Assembly (NCBI RefSeq): GCF_023701345.1
Contig: NZ_JAMPXE010000006.1
Span: forward strand, 1 to 46,212
Length of the DNA: 46,212 nt
From: Rhodoferax sp.
GTDB taxonomy: Bacteria; Pseudomonadota; Gammaproteobacteria; Burkholderiales; Burkholderiaceae_C
Direction of reading: 5' to 3'
Numbering within the stretch: position 1 is the first letter of the stretch; each line of letters opens with the position of its first letter. The notes under the pieces are model-generated. The model saw only the letters and a program-made list of their open reading frames with translations, was not told the DNA's origin and ran no database searches. The position numbers and the translations under genes are program-made. Positions 31,675 to 40,061 of this stretch are shown here, one piece after another.

Positions 31675-32433
31675 ATGACGTTGAATCCTTCTGCCGCCGA
31701 ATCCTTTGCCGCGCAGCGCCATGTCATGGGCACCATCACGCCCTCGGGAAACACCGTGGTGGAGCGGGTCACACTGGGCATCGCCCGTGCGTTGCCACTG
31801 GTGTCCGCCCATTTTTCACGCACCCCCGTGTTTGGCAGCGCGGACCCCTCGCCCGATGCCTATGCGCTCGAGGGACTGCTGTCGGCCGCCCGGTTGCTGG
31901 CCCATGCCGCACCACAGGTTCTGGTGTGGAACGGCAGCAAGGGCGCGGGCATCGGCTTCCATCATGACCGCGCCCTGGCGACGCAATTGCAGATCGAAAC
32001 CGGCATCGCCACCACCACCTCCATGCTGGGCATGCAGGCGCTGTTCAAGGCCCGTGGCATTCATCGCATTGGTGTGGTGACACCTTATTCGGATTCGGCA
32101 CAACACAAGACACTGGCCTGCCTGGCCCGGGAAGGTTTGGACTGTGTGGCGCATGCCCACGTCGGGCTGAGCGACAACTTGTCGTATTCCAGTGTGCCGA
32201 CGCAGGACATTGTTGCCATGGCGCGCTCCGTGGCATCGGCCAAACCACAAGCCATTGTGTGCCTGTGCACCAATTTCCCTGCTGCTGTTGTGGCGGCACC
32301 GCTGGAGGCCGAGTTGGGTATTGCGGTGTACGACTCCACCGCCCTGGGCGTCTGGCATGGGCTCCAGCTGTGTGGCGCTGACACCAGCGCGGCAACGGCC
32401 TTGTGGGGTTCCCTTTTTTCCGAGGTGTGCTGA
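31675..32433 (+). CDS. Arylmalonate decarboxylase/maleate isomerase-like protein
   Basis: A 252-residue protein of the Asp/Glu racemase superfamily, in the branch with arylmalonate decarboxylase and maleate cis-trans isomerase. Visible are MGTITPSGNTVVERVTLG, VLVWNGSKGAGIGFH, HRIGVVTPYSDSAQHKTLACL, QAIVCLCTNFPAAVVAAPLEAELGIAVYDSTALGVW. The first catalytic cysteine site reads NGSKG (no Cys) while the second has Cys198 in CLCTNFP. One remaining cysteine at the second site is the decarboxylase arrangement, so a cofactor-free decarboxylase is possible, but this is inference. It sits 1 bp after dctM-like and 2 bp before the amidohydrolase gene. Confidence 0.78.
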   Translation: MTLNPSAAESFAAQRHVMGTITPSGNTVVERVTLGIARALPLVSAHFSRTPVFGSADPSPDAYALEGLLSAARLLAHAAPQVLVWNGSKGAGIGFHHDRALATQLQIETGIATTTSMLGMQALFKARGIHRIGVVTPYSDSAQHKTLACLAREGLDCVAHAHVGLSDNLSYSSVPTQDIVAMARSVASAKPQAIVCLCTNFPAAVVAAPLEAELGIAVYDSTALGVWHGLQLCGADTSAATALWGSLFSEVC

Positions 32434-32435
32434 AC

Positions 32436-33953
32436 ATGGACAGCGCGCTTTTGATTCGCAATGCCCACGTCCTGACGCTGGACGATGCCGGACACGAGTG
32501 GCCATGCGCTGACATCGTGGTGGAGGGCTCACGCATCGTGGCCATCGGCCCCCAGCTTGCGGATGGGTGGAACAGGCCCGTTGCGCGCACGCTGGACGCG
32601 GCCGGACTGCTTGCCATGCCAGGCTTGATCAACGCCCACTTTCATTCGCCGGGCAACCTGATGAAAGGGTGTCTGGAGGGCATGCCCCTGGAATTGTTCA
32701 TGCTCCACGAGGTGCCGCCATTGTCTGATGCGGGGGACACCGAGCGGCTGATTTATGTTCGCACGCAACTCGCGGCAGTGGAAATGCTGCGCCGTGGCAT
32801 CAGCTGTGTGCACGACGATGCCTACCATGTGCCGGTGGCCAGCCGGCAGGGTATTGACGCCATCATGCACGCGTATTCGGATGTGGGTATCCGCGCCACC
32901 GTCGCCATCGACCAACCCAACGTGGTCGAGTACGACAAGTACCCGTTCATGGCGGAGCTCCTGAGCGCAGGGCAGCGCCAGGCCATGGACCAGGCCCCCC
33001 GGCAGACCGCTGACGAGTTGCTGGCCTTGTACGCTCACCTGATTTCGCGTTGGCACGGGGCCGCTGACGGCCGTCTGGCTGCGGCCGTTTCCTGCTCCGC
33101 ACCCCAGCGAGTCACGCCGGACTACTTCGAAGGTTTGTCCCGCCTGTCCAAAGCCCACGACCTGCCTTTCAATATTCATCTGCTCGAAACCCGTTTGCAA
33201 CGGGTGCTGGGCGCCGAAAAGTACGGCAAGTCGCTGGTTCAACATGTCCACGATCTTGGGCTGCTGGACCAACGCATGATGGTGATTCATGCCATCTGGA
33301 TCGATGCCAACGATATTGCGCTGCTGGCGCAGTCCGGTTGCACGGTTGCGCACAACCCGGTCTGCAACCTGCGCCTGGGCAGTGGTGTGATGCCCTGGCG
33401 GGCCCTGCGAGAGGCCGGGGTGCCCCTGTGCCTGGGTACCGACGAAATGAACACCGACGACACCACCAACCTGTGGCAGGTGGCCAAGACCGGCGCACTG
33501 CTGCAGACGCTCACCCATGCCGATAACCGCTGTTGGCCGCAGGCCAGCGAGTTTCTGCAGGCCGCCACGCGTGGTGGGGCGCGGGCGATACGCCATGAAT
33601 CGGATCTGGGTCAATTGAAAGTTGGCGCGCTGGCGGACATTTGTTTGCTCGACCTGGACACCCATGCCTTCACCCCGCTCAATGACCTGCGCCGCCAACT
33701 GGTGTATTGCGAGGATGGCAGCTCGGTGCGTTACACCATCGTTCATGGCCAGGTGGTGTTTGAGTCTGGTCGGGTCACCACCGTCGATGAGCGTGCCTTG
33801 CGCGCGGAAGTCCGGACGCTGATGGACGGCTACCGTGACCAACTGGACCACGCCAGTGTCCAAGCTGCGGCGCTGGAGCCGATCTACCGCGCCATGTTGG
33901 AGCGTTCAGCGGAAGTTTCCGTTGGAATGGTCCGGCGGCTTGATGCGCTTTAA
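32436..33953 (+). CDS. Metal-dependent amidohydrolase (cytosine deaminase/chlorohydrolase-like)
   Basis: A 505-residue amidohydrolase of the cytosine deaminase/TrzN/SsnA type. The metal site is built from HFHSP, INIHLLE-type FNIHLLETRLQR, MVIHAIWID and LGTDEMNTDD, and GLINAHFHSPGNLMKG is the family N-terminal signature. It likely deaminates or dechlorinates an N-heterocycle in the cytoplasm. It is the last gene of the plus operon; the ATG at 32436 is 2 bp after the previous stop, and the open frame upstream of it only overlaps that gene. The exact substrate is unknown. Confidence 0.85.
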   Translation: MDSALLIRNAHVLTLDDAGHEWPCADIVVEGSRIVAIGPQLADGWNRPVARTLDAAGLLAMPGLINAHFHSPGNLMKGCLEGMPLELFMLHEVPPLSDAGDTERLIYVRTQLAAVEMLRRGISCVHDDAYHVPVASRQGIDAIMHAYSDVGIRATVAIDQPNVVEYDKYPFMAELLSAGQRQAMDQAPRQTADELLALYAHLISRWHGAADGRLAAAVSCSAPQRVTPDYFEGLSRLSKAHDLPFNIHLLETRLQRVLGAEKYGKSLVQHVHDLGLLDQRMMVIHAIWIDANDIALLAQSGCTVAHNPVCNLRLGSGVMPWRALREAGVPLCLGTDEMNTDDTTNLWQVAKTGALLQTLTHADNRCWPQASEFLQAATRGGARAIRHESDLGQLKVGALADICLLDLDTHAFTPLNDLRRQLVYCEDGSSVRYTIVHGQVVFESGRVTTVDERALRAEVRTLMDGYRDQLDHASVQAAALEPIYRAMLERSAEVSVGMVRRLDAL

Positions 33954-34000
33954 ACCCAAACTCCATGCATGTTTTCATCACGTTTTAACCCAGGGTGTAT

Positions 34001-35425
34001 TCAGTTGCAAAGCAGCGGAGAGGCCGGGCTTTTCCCCAGAATCTGTTCAGCCTGCCAAGCCAGTTGCAGCACCAATGTGTCGGCAAACCGGGGCGCCGCA
34101 ATCTGCAAGCCGACGGGCAAACCCTGTCGGCCCGTGCCACAGGGCAGGGAGATGGCCGGCACGCTGCCATAGTTGAAGATTGGCGTGAACGCCGCATGGC
34201 CACGCGGACCTGCCGCCACGCCACCAATCTGGTTTGGCCCCAGACTTCCCAATGGCCAGGCCTCAACTGGCGACACCGGGCACAGCAAGGCATCGTATTG
34301 TTCAAAAAAGTGGGTGAAACTGGTATGGAAATGTTCGCGAAGGCGCAGCAACTCTGCCATGCGAGGGCCGCTGACGGCCTGTCCCAATTCAATCTGCGCC
34401 CCAATATCCGGATCCAGCAACTCGGGCTGGCGCCGCCAGATATCGCCAAACAGATGGGCAAGTCCCGCCTGTTGAATGGCAATCAGCGGATACTCGCGCG
34501 TCTGAGCTGGCCAGACCGGGTCAGCCTCGTCAATGACCCAACCGGACAGCCGCAGCCGACTGATCGCGGCATCCAGTGTCTGCAGCACGTCGTCATCCAC
34601 CGGCAGACCACAACCCAGATGGGGCGACCAAGCCAGCCTGAGTCCGGGTGTTGGCTGCTTGAGAGAACGCATCAGGTCCGAACTGGCAAAGGCCGGGTTC
34701 GAAAGCGGATCGGCCGCAGACCAGTCGGTGAGCAAATGGAGCATCAGCGCCACGTCTTCAACATCGCGCCCGATTTGCCCAATCACCGAGAGCAGATGGT
34801 TCGGGTCATCAAAGCCCCAGGGATTGGGTACGCGCCCCAGTGTGGGCTTCATGCCGACCAAGCCAGTGTGAGCGGCCGGGCGACGAGTCGAACCGCCGGC
34901 ATCGGTGACCAATGCCAGCGAGCCCAAGCCTGCGGCAACGGCGGCCACTGCGCCACCGGAAGAGCCGCCAGGCGTGCGCGCCAGATCCCAGGGGTTGCGG
35001 GTTTCGCCGTGCAGCGGCGTGTTTGTCACACCTTTGCAGGCAAATTCGGAGCAATTTGTCATGCCCAGCGGGACGGCGCCGAGTTGCCGCAGACGCGCCA
35101 CACACCATGAATCCCGTGGCGCCCTGAAATCGGCAAATACCCGCGAGCCAAAGCTGGCTGGCTGATCCTGCAACCAGAGGTTATCTTTGACGCTGAATGG
35201 CACCCCCGCCAGCGGCAAGACTTCGCCACGGGCCAGTCGTTCATCGACGACTTTGGCTGCTGCCAGCGGCACGGCCGGGTCGAAACTGGCGAAGGCGTTG
35301 AGCAGAGGATCCAGGCGAGAAATGCGCTCGGACTGGGCCTGTGCCACCTCGGTGGCGCTCAAGTGGCCCGACTGGACCAGTGTTGCGATCTCCCGGGCCA
35401 GCATCTGATGGATGTTTGCTGTCAT
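34001..35425 (-). CDS. Amidase signature family hydrolase
   Basis: Amidase of 474 residues with the Ser-cisSer-Lys machinery: catalytic Lys in PFSVKDNLW (about residue 80), the glycine/serine-rich GGSSGGAVAAVAAG, and the nucleophile Ser in DAGGSTRRPAAHTGLVGMKPT. The family includes GatA, allophanate hydrolase (AtzF) and enantioselective amidases; none can be chosen by eye. It is divergent from the polyamine-type ABC genes with 238 bp between. In context it may release ammonia or cleave an N-carbamoyl or amide product. The convergent amidohydrolase gene ends 47 bp away. Confidence 0.88.
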   Translation of the reverse strand: MTANIHQMLAREIATLVQSGHLSATEVAQAQSERISRLDPLLNAFASFDPAVPLAAAKVVDERLARGEVLPLAGVPFSVKDNLWLQDQPASFGSRVFADFRAPRDSWCVARLRQLGAVPLGMTNCSEFACKGVTNTPLHGETRNPWDLARTPGGSSGGAVAAVAAGLGSLALVTDAGGSTRRPAAHTGLVGMKPTLGRVPNPWGFDDPNHLLSVIGQIGRDVEDVALMLHLLTDWSAADPLSNPAFASSDLMRSLKQPTPGLRLAWSPHLGCGLPVDDDVLQTLDAAISRLRLSGWVIDEADPVWPAQTREYPLIAIQQAGLAHLFGDIWRRQPELLDPDIGAQIELGQAVSGPRMAELLRLREHFHTSFTHFFEQYDALLCPVSPVEAWPLGSLGPNQIGGVAAGPRGHAAFTPIFNYGSVPAISLPCGTGRQGLPVGLQIAAPRFADTLVLQLAWQAEQILGKSPASPLLCN

Positions 35426-35663
35426 GTGAATTTAATACTTCTCTGGTTTGCATGCACCAAGCTGAGTTCCGTGCGCCGGCGTGCGTCATCTCATTTGGTG
35501 CATGGTTTTCAAATCTGGTGCAAGCGCCTGCAGTAATGACGCGCCGCCGGAAAGGTAAGCAAGTTCGAATCCAGCCCATACAGTCAGCCGCGTCTATTTT
35601 GGATACGATTGCCTAACAGATTGAATGCTATTTTTTGGCACATGAATTGCTTTGTAGATCGGC
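35426..35663. promoter_or_regulatory. Divergent promoter region of amidase and ABC operon
   Basis: 238 bp without a gene. It has perfect inverted arms CATGCACCAA (35452-35461) and TTGGTGCATG (35496-35505), 34 bp apart, followed by a related CTGGTGCAAG at 35515-35524. This is a candidate site for a regulator controlling both directions. Confidence 0.5.
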
Positions 35664-36758
35664 ATGAGCATCAATCATGGCCAAACGCTGACTCTCGATG
35701 ACATCGTGCACCAATACGGTGGCGCCCTGGCGGTGGACCATGTAACGCTGGAAATCAAGGCCGGTGAGCTGGTGGCCCTGCTCGGGCCCAGTGGCTGCGG
35801 CAAAACCACCCTGTTGCGCATCATCGCCGGCTTCATTGCGCAAACTTCGGGCAAGGTGGTGGCCGGTGGGCGGCGCATTGATGAACTGCCACCGGCAGAG
35901 CGCGGGGTTGGTATCGTGTTCCAGAACTACGCTCTATTTCCTCATATGACGGTGGCCGAAAACGTCGGCTATGGTCTGGCTGCGCGCGGCACTGACAAGG
36001 CTGCGGCGCGCAAGCGCACCAGCGAGATGCTCGACATGGTGCAGATGGGGCATCTGGCGGACCGCCTCACCAAGCAACTGTCTGGTGGTCAGCAGCAGCG
36101 GGTGGCTTTGGCGCGGGCCTTGGCGATTGAGCCCCGTGTGCTGCTACTCGACGAGCCATTCTCGGCGCTCGACAAGAGCCTGAGGCTGGACATGCAGATT
36201 GAGATCAAGCGTATCCAGCGCGCGGCTGGCACCACCGCAATCATCGTCACTCACGACCAGGAAGAGGCCCTGAGCATGGCGGATCGCGTGGCGGTACTCA
36301 ACCAGGGGGCACTGGAGCAGTTCGCACCGCCCTCGCAGGTGTACGACCACCCGGCAACCTATTTTGTCAACCAGTTTGTGGGCACAGCGAATGTGCTGCA
36401 TGCCACCTTGGAGTCCATTTCGGGCGACCGCGCCTGCCTGCGTCTGGCTGATGGGACGGCCTTGATGTCCCGCGGTCCGGCGGGCCTTGCGACCGGCTCC
36501 AGCGTGGTGGCCTGCATACGCCCCGAGAACCTGTGTGTCTCGGTGGGTGATGAGGGCGTGCCCGCATCGGTGGAATTTGGCATGCCGCTGGGTGCCACCA
36601 TCGTGCATGAACTGCGCACTGATAGCGGACAACGTCTGAAGATTTCCGAGCAGCGCAAACCCGGTGCTGTGCCGCGCGAGCCGGGTACTCGCCTGCGGGT
36701 ATGGCCAGCCTCCGTTGACAGCGTTGCCGTGTTTTCCAGCATGCAGGCCAGCGCCTGA
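35664..36758 (+). CDS. ABC transporter ATP-binding protein (PotA type)
   Basis: ATPase of 364 residues for the transporter encoded next. It has Walker A GPSGCGKTT (about residue 41), Q-loop FQNYALFPHM, signature LSGGQQQR, Walker B LLLDEPFSALD, switch VTHDQEEALSMADRVAVL, and a C-terminal TOBE-type domain (about 240-364, with ACIRPENLCVS). This is the PotA/CysA-like group of opines, polyamines and iron. It is the first gene of a four-gene uptake operon; the order ATPase, binding protein, two permeases is common for polyamine-type systems. Confidence 0.92.
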   Translation: MSINHGQTLTLDDIVHQYGGALAVDHVTLEIKAGELVALLGPSGCGKTTLLRIIAGFIAQTSGKVVAGGRRIDELPPAERGVGIVFQNYALFPHMTVAENVGYGLAARGTDKAAARKRTSEMLDMVQMGHLADRLTKQLSGGQQQRVALARALAIEPRVLLLDEPFSALDKSLRLDMQIEIKRIQRAAGTTAIIVTHDQEEALSMADRVAVLNQGALEQFAPPSQVYDHPATYFVNQFVGTANVLHATLESISGDRACLRLADGTALMSRGPAGLATGSSVVACIRPENLCVSVGDEGVPASVEFGMPLGATIVHELRTDSGQRLKISEQRKPGAVPREPGTRLRVWPASVDSVAVFSSMQASA

Positions 36759-36799
36759 TTTTTCAACCCGTTCCCTTCTAACTTTTAAAGGAAAACATC

Positions 36800-37840
36800 A
36801 TGAAACTAGACCGCCGTTCCTTGCTAGGCAGCGCACTGACCCTTAGCGCACTGCAACTTTTTCCTGGGCTGAGTCACGCACAGGCCCGCAAGCTGGTGTT
36901 TGCCACCTTTACCGGTAGCTGGGAAGAAGCACACCGCGACGTATTGGTGCCAGCCTTCAAGAAAGAGGGCAAGGAGGTCCTGCTCGACGCCATGCTGTCG
37001 GTGGACCAGATCGCCAAGGTCTCGGCGTCCAAGGCCAATCCGTCCATTGACCTGATGCTGCACGACCCGGGTCCTGCCCTGACCGCGATTGCTCAGGACC
37101 TCGTCGAGCCCTTTCCGGTGGCACAAAGCAAGCACTACAAAGACCTGATCCCTGAAGCCCAGGATCCCCAAGGCCCAGCCATGTTCTTCCAGGTAGTCGG
37201 AATCACCTACAACCCCGAGAAGATCAAGACACCGCCCACCTCCTGGGCCGACCTGTGGAAGCCCGAGTACAAGGGGCGGGTTGGCATCACCAACATGAAC
37301 TCCACGCTGGGCACCGGTTTCATGGTCGAACTGGCGCGCATGTATGGTGGCTCTGAAGCCAACATCGAACCCGCGTTCAAGAAAATCAGCGAACTTAAAC
37401 CCAACCTGGCTGCGGTCGCGTCCAATCCGGGTGCGCTGGCGGCGCTGTTTCAGCAGGGCCAAATCGACATCAGCCCTGGCAACTTCAACGCCATCCAGAT
37501 TCTCAAAGCGCGCGGGGTTCCGGTCGAGTTTGTTGCGCCCAAGGAAGGTGCGATTGCCTTCAAGACCTCGGTGCATATCGTGAAGAATTCGCCCAACCAG
37601 GCACTGGCGGCGGCGCTCATAGACACGGCACTGTCGCCGGAAGTTCAAGCGCGGTTGATGGAGAGCCCCTACCTGATCGTGCCGACCAACAGCCGGGTAA
37701 AGATGGGCGGTGAAATCGCCAAGGTGCTGGCCAAGGACCAGGCCGACATGAAGAAAAAGTTCGTCTTTCAGGACTGGAAGAAGATCAACGAAAATCGCGC
37801 GGCCTGGATTGACCGTTTCAACCGCGAGATCAAGGTCTAG
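36800..37840 (+). CDS. ABC transporter substrate-binding protein (PotD/spermidine-putrescine type)
   Basis: Periplasmic binding protein of 346 residues. The leader MKLDRRSLLGSALTLSALQLFPGLSHAQA has a twin arginine, so Tat export is possible. Family stretches include LVFATFTGSWEEAHRDVLVPAF, PTSWADLWKPEYKGRVGITNMNSTLG and GAIAFKTSVHIVKNSPNQALAAALIDTALSPEVQARL. The AAAGGA stretch at 36786-36791 precedes the start. The real ligand is unknown; next to amidase, 5-hydroxyisourate hydrolase and racemase-like genes, an amide or ureide is as likely as a polyamine. Confidence 0.9.
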   Translation: MKLDRRSLLGSALTLSALQLFPGLSHAQARKLVFATFTGSWEEAHRDVLVPAFKKEGKEVLLDAMLSVDQIAKVSASKANPSIDLMLHDPGPALTAIAQDLVEPFPVAQSKHYKDLIPEAQDPQGPAMFFQVVGITYNPEKIKTPPTSWADLWKPEYKGRVGITNMNSTLGTGFMVELARMYGGSEANIEPAFKKISELKPNLAAVASNPGALAALFQQGQIDISPGNFNAIQILKARGVPVEFVAPKEGAIAFKTSVHIVKNSPNQALAAALIDTALSPEVQARLMESPYLIVPTNSRVKMGGEIAKVLAKDQADMKKKFVFQDWKKINENRAAWIDRFNREIKV

Positions 37841-37857
37841 GCCACGGGTCGGCATCC

Positions 37858-38724
37858 ATGAGCGCCGCCGCTGTCAAACTGCCATCGGTCTCAGGCTACA
37901 GCCTGGCCTTTGCCACACCGCTGGCAGTATTTTTCCTGCTGTTTTTTCTGGCGCCGTTGCTGCTGCTGATCCTCATCAGCTTTTACAACGACACGGCGCT
38001 CAGCAGCATGGGCGCGGCGCAATATATCAAGTTCGGCACCGATGGTTTCTCATTGCAGGTGCTGGGCGATACGCTGGGCCTGGGTGTGCAGGTGACGCTG
38101 CTGTGCCTGCTATTGGGTTATGCGCTGGCCTGGTCGTACGTGCGCAGCCCCTCGTCAATGCAAAAGGTGCTGATGCTGATCATCGTCATGCCCTTGCTGA
38201 CCAGCGTGGTGGTGCGGACTTTTGCCTGGGTGGTGATTCTTGGGCGTCAGGGCATTGTCAACTCGATGTTTCTGGATCTGGGCTGGATTGAGACACCTCT
38301 GAAACTGCTTTACACCCGTGGCGGGCTCATTGTGGCGCTGGCCAATGTGCAGTTGCCGCTGATGGTGCTGCCCCTCATCACGGCATTGCAAAAGCTCGAC
38401 CCGAATCTGGAGGACGCGTCCTCCGCGCTCGGGGCCAGCGCCTGGCGCACATTTGCCCGTATCACCCTGCCGCTGACCCTGCCGGGCATCATCGCGGGTT
38501 GCCTGCTGACTTTCACTGCCAGCGTCACAGCCTTCATTTCGCAGTCGCTGATTGGGGGCGGCCAGATGCTGTTCATGCCCATGTACATTTATCAGCAGGC
38601 ATCCACCCTGCAGAACTGGCCGTTCGCGGCTGCCATCTCGCTGGTGTTTCTGGTGGCAGTGCTGGGTTGTGTGACGATTTTCAACCTGCTCGGGCGCATG
38701 AGCCGGGGCTCCTTGGCCAGCTGA
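37858..38724 (+). CDS. ABC transporter permease (PotB type)
   Basis: Inner-membrane permease of 288 residues with six predicted helices. The N-terminal part is LAFATPLAVFFLLFFLAPLLLLILISFYND, and the EAA loop is NLEDASSALGASAWRTFARITLPLTLPGI (about residues 182-210), which docks to the PotA-type ATPase. It begins 17 bp after the binding-protein gene and pairs with the permease encoded next. Confidence 0.9.
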   Translation: MSAAAVKLPSVSGYSLAFATPLAVFFLLFFLAPLLLLILISFYNDTALSSMGAAQYIKFGTDGFSLQVLGDTLGLGVQVTLLCLLLGYALAWSYVRSPSSMQKVLMLIIVMPLLTSVVVRTFAWVVILGRQGIVNSMFLDLGWIETPLKLLYTRGGLIVALANVQLPLMVLPLITALQKLDPNLEDASSALGASAWRTFARITLPLTLPGIIAGCLLTFTASVTAFISQSLIGGGQMLFMPMYIYQQASTLQNWPFAAAISLVFLVAVLGCVTIFNLLGRMSRGSLAS

Positions 38725-38745
38725 CAAACCTTATTGAGCCTCTAC

Positions 38746-39561
38746 ATGAGCACGGCACTCCGACACGCGCCTTCCAGCATTGCCTTGCACGGCGTACTGG
38801 GCTGCATCGCCATCATGGCGACCATATTGCTGCTCGCGCCCACCATTGTGGTCATTGTGGTGTCGTTTACGGGCGGGTATTCGCTCAAGTTCCCTCCGTC
38901 GAGTTACTCATTGCGCTGGTACCTGTCGCTAGTGGACGCCTGGCAGCTACAGTTTGCCGCACTGAACAGTTTCAAGGTGGCTAGCGCAGCCACGCTGCTG
39001 TCTGTACTGATGGGCGTCAGTGCGGCAATGGCGATTGCCAGCTCTGAAAAGGCCATGGCGCGGGTGCTCGATTCGCTGTTCATGTCGCCACTGATCCTGC
39101 CGGCACTGGCTTTGGGCTTGGCATCCCTGATTTATTTCTCGCGCATGGGCCTCAATCTGTCGCTGACCACCCTGGTGATTGGCCACACGGTGGTTGGGGT
39201 GCCGTATGTGATACGCACCACGGTGGCGGCGCTGTCGCAACTGCCGCCCGCCCTGCTCGAAAGTTCCGCCAGCCTCGGGGCCGGTCGGCTTTACACCTTT
39301 CGGCGTGTGACCCTGCCGCTGATCGCCCCGGGCATTGCCGCGGGCGCGTTCATAACGTTCATGTCGTCGTTTGACAATGTGCCGGTGTCCTTGTTCTTGC
39401 GCGATGCCAGCACCGACATGTTGCCGATCCGCATGTGGCAAGACCTCGAAAGCAAGCTCGACGTTAGCATTGCCGCGGTCTCCAGCCTGATGGTCGTGAT
39501 CACACTGGTGCTGATGCTGGTGATGGAGCGCCTGACCGGGATCAGCCGGCGGATTCGTTAG
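38746..39561 (+). CDS. ABC transporter permease (PotC type)
   Basis: Second permease, 271 residues, with helices such as GCIAIMATILLLAPTIVVIVVSFTGGY, and EAA loop LLESSASLGAGRLYTFRRVTLPLIAPGIAAG (about 170-200). A TTG four codons upstream is in frame; the ATG at 38746 is chosen because it gives the usual N-terminus. It closes the four-gene uptake operon, ending 34 bp before the convergent hydroxyisourate hydrolase gene. Confidence 0.9.
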   Translation: MSTALRHAPSSIALHGVLGCIAIMATILLLAPTIVVIVVSFTGGYSLKFPPSSYSLRWYLSLVDAWQLQFAALNSFKVASAATLLSVLMGVSAAMAIASSEKAMARVLDSLFMSPLILPALALGLASLIYFSRMGLNLSLTTLVIGHTVVGVPYVIRTTVAALSQLPPALLESSASLGAGRLYTFRRVTLPLIAPGIAAGAFITFMSSFDNVPVSLFLRDASTDMLPIRMWQDLESKLDVSIAAVSSLMVVITLVLMLVMERLTGISRRIR

Positions 39562-39595
39562 GCTTGACGTGAGGCGGTGTTGCCTGCCCGTTGTG

Positions 39596-39940
39596 TCAAC
39601 TACCGCGAAACAGCGAAAAACCCCAGGGCGTGAATTTCATCGGCAGGTGAACGTGTTGGCTGGCGTCACCAAGCTGAAAATGAAACGGCACTACCTCAAG
39701 AAACGGGCTGTCCCCGCCCTGTGCCCGCAAGTAATCACCCAGGTGAAAAAGCGCCTCGTAACTGCCTTCGGTAATGCCGACTCCAGAAACGCTGGGGTGG
39801 TCAAGCTGACCATTGACGCCCAGGCGGCCCTCGGCAAGTTGTCGTCGCTCGGGGGTCAGGCACCAAAGTTCAACCAGCATGCCGCTGGCCGGCACGCCGC
39901 GTGCCACATCGACTGCGTGCAAGGAAATTCCTCCAGCCAT
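39596..39940 (-). CDS. uraH: 5-hydroxyisourate hydrolase (transthyretin-like)
   Basis: HIUase hydrolyses 5-hydroxyisourate, the unstable product of urate oxidation, to OHCU on the way to S-allantoin. The 114-residue protein starts MAGGISLHAVDVARGVPA with the active-site His, has the Arg of EGRLGVNGQ, HVHLPMKFTPW, and ends SLFRGS, close to the usual YRGS tail. No urate oxidase or OHCU decarboxylase gene is seen in the window, so the rest of the pathway must lie elsewhere or the enzyme acts on an external product. It lies between the ABC operon and the MFS gene. Confidence 0.92.
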   Translation of the reverse strand: MAGGISLHAVDVARGVPASGMLVELWCLTPERRQLAEGRLGVNGQLDHPSVSGVGITEGSYEALFHLGDYLRAQGGDSPFLEVVPFHFQLGDASQHVHLPMKFTPWGFSLFRGS

Positions 39941-40061
39941 TCGTCAGCTCCTTCAAAAGATAAGCTCACTGTAGCAGGGCCGTCATGGCGACGCACAATC
40001 CGGTTGCGATGGCGGGTTGTTGGCAACGAACTGTCGCACGCAAACCACGCGGGCAGGTGAC

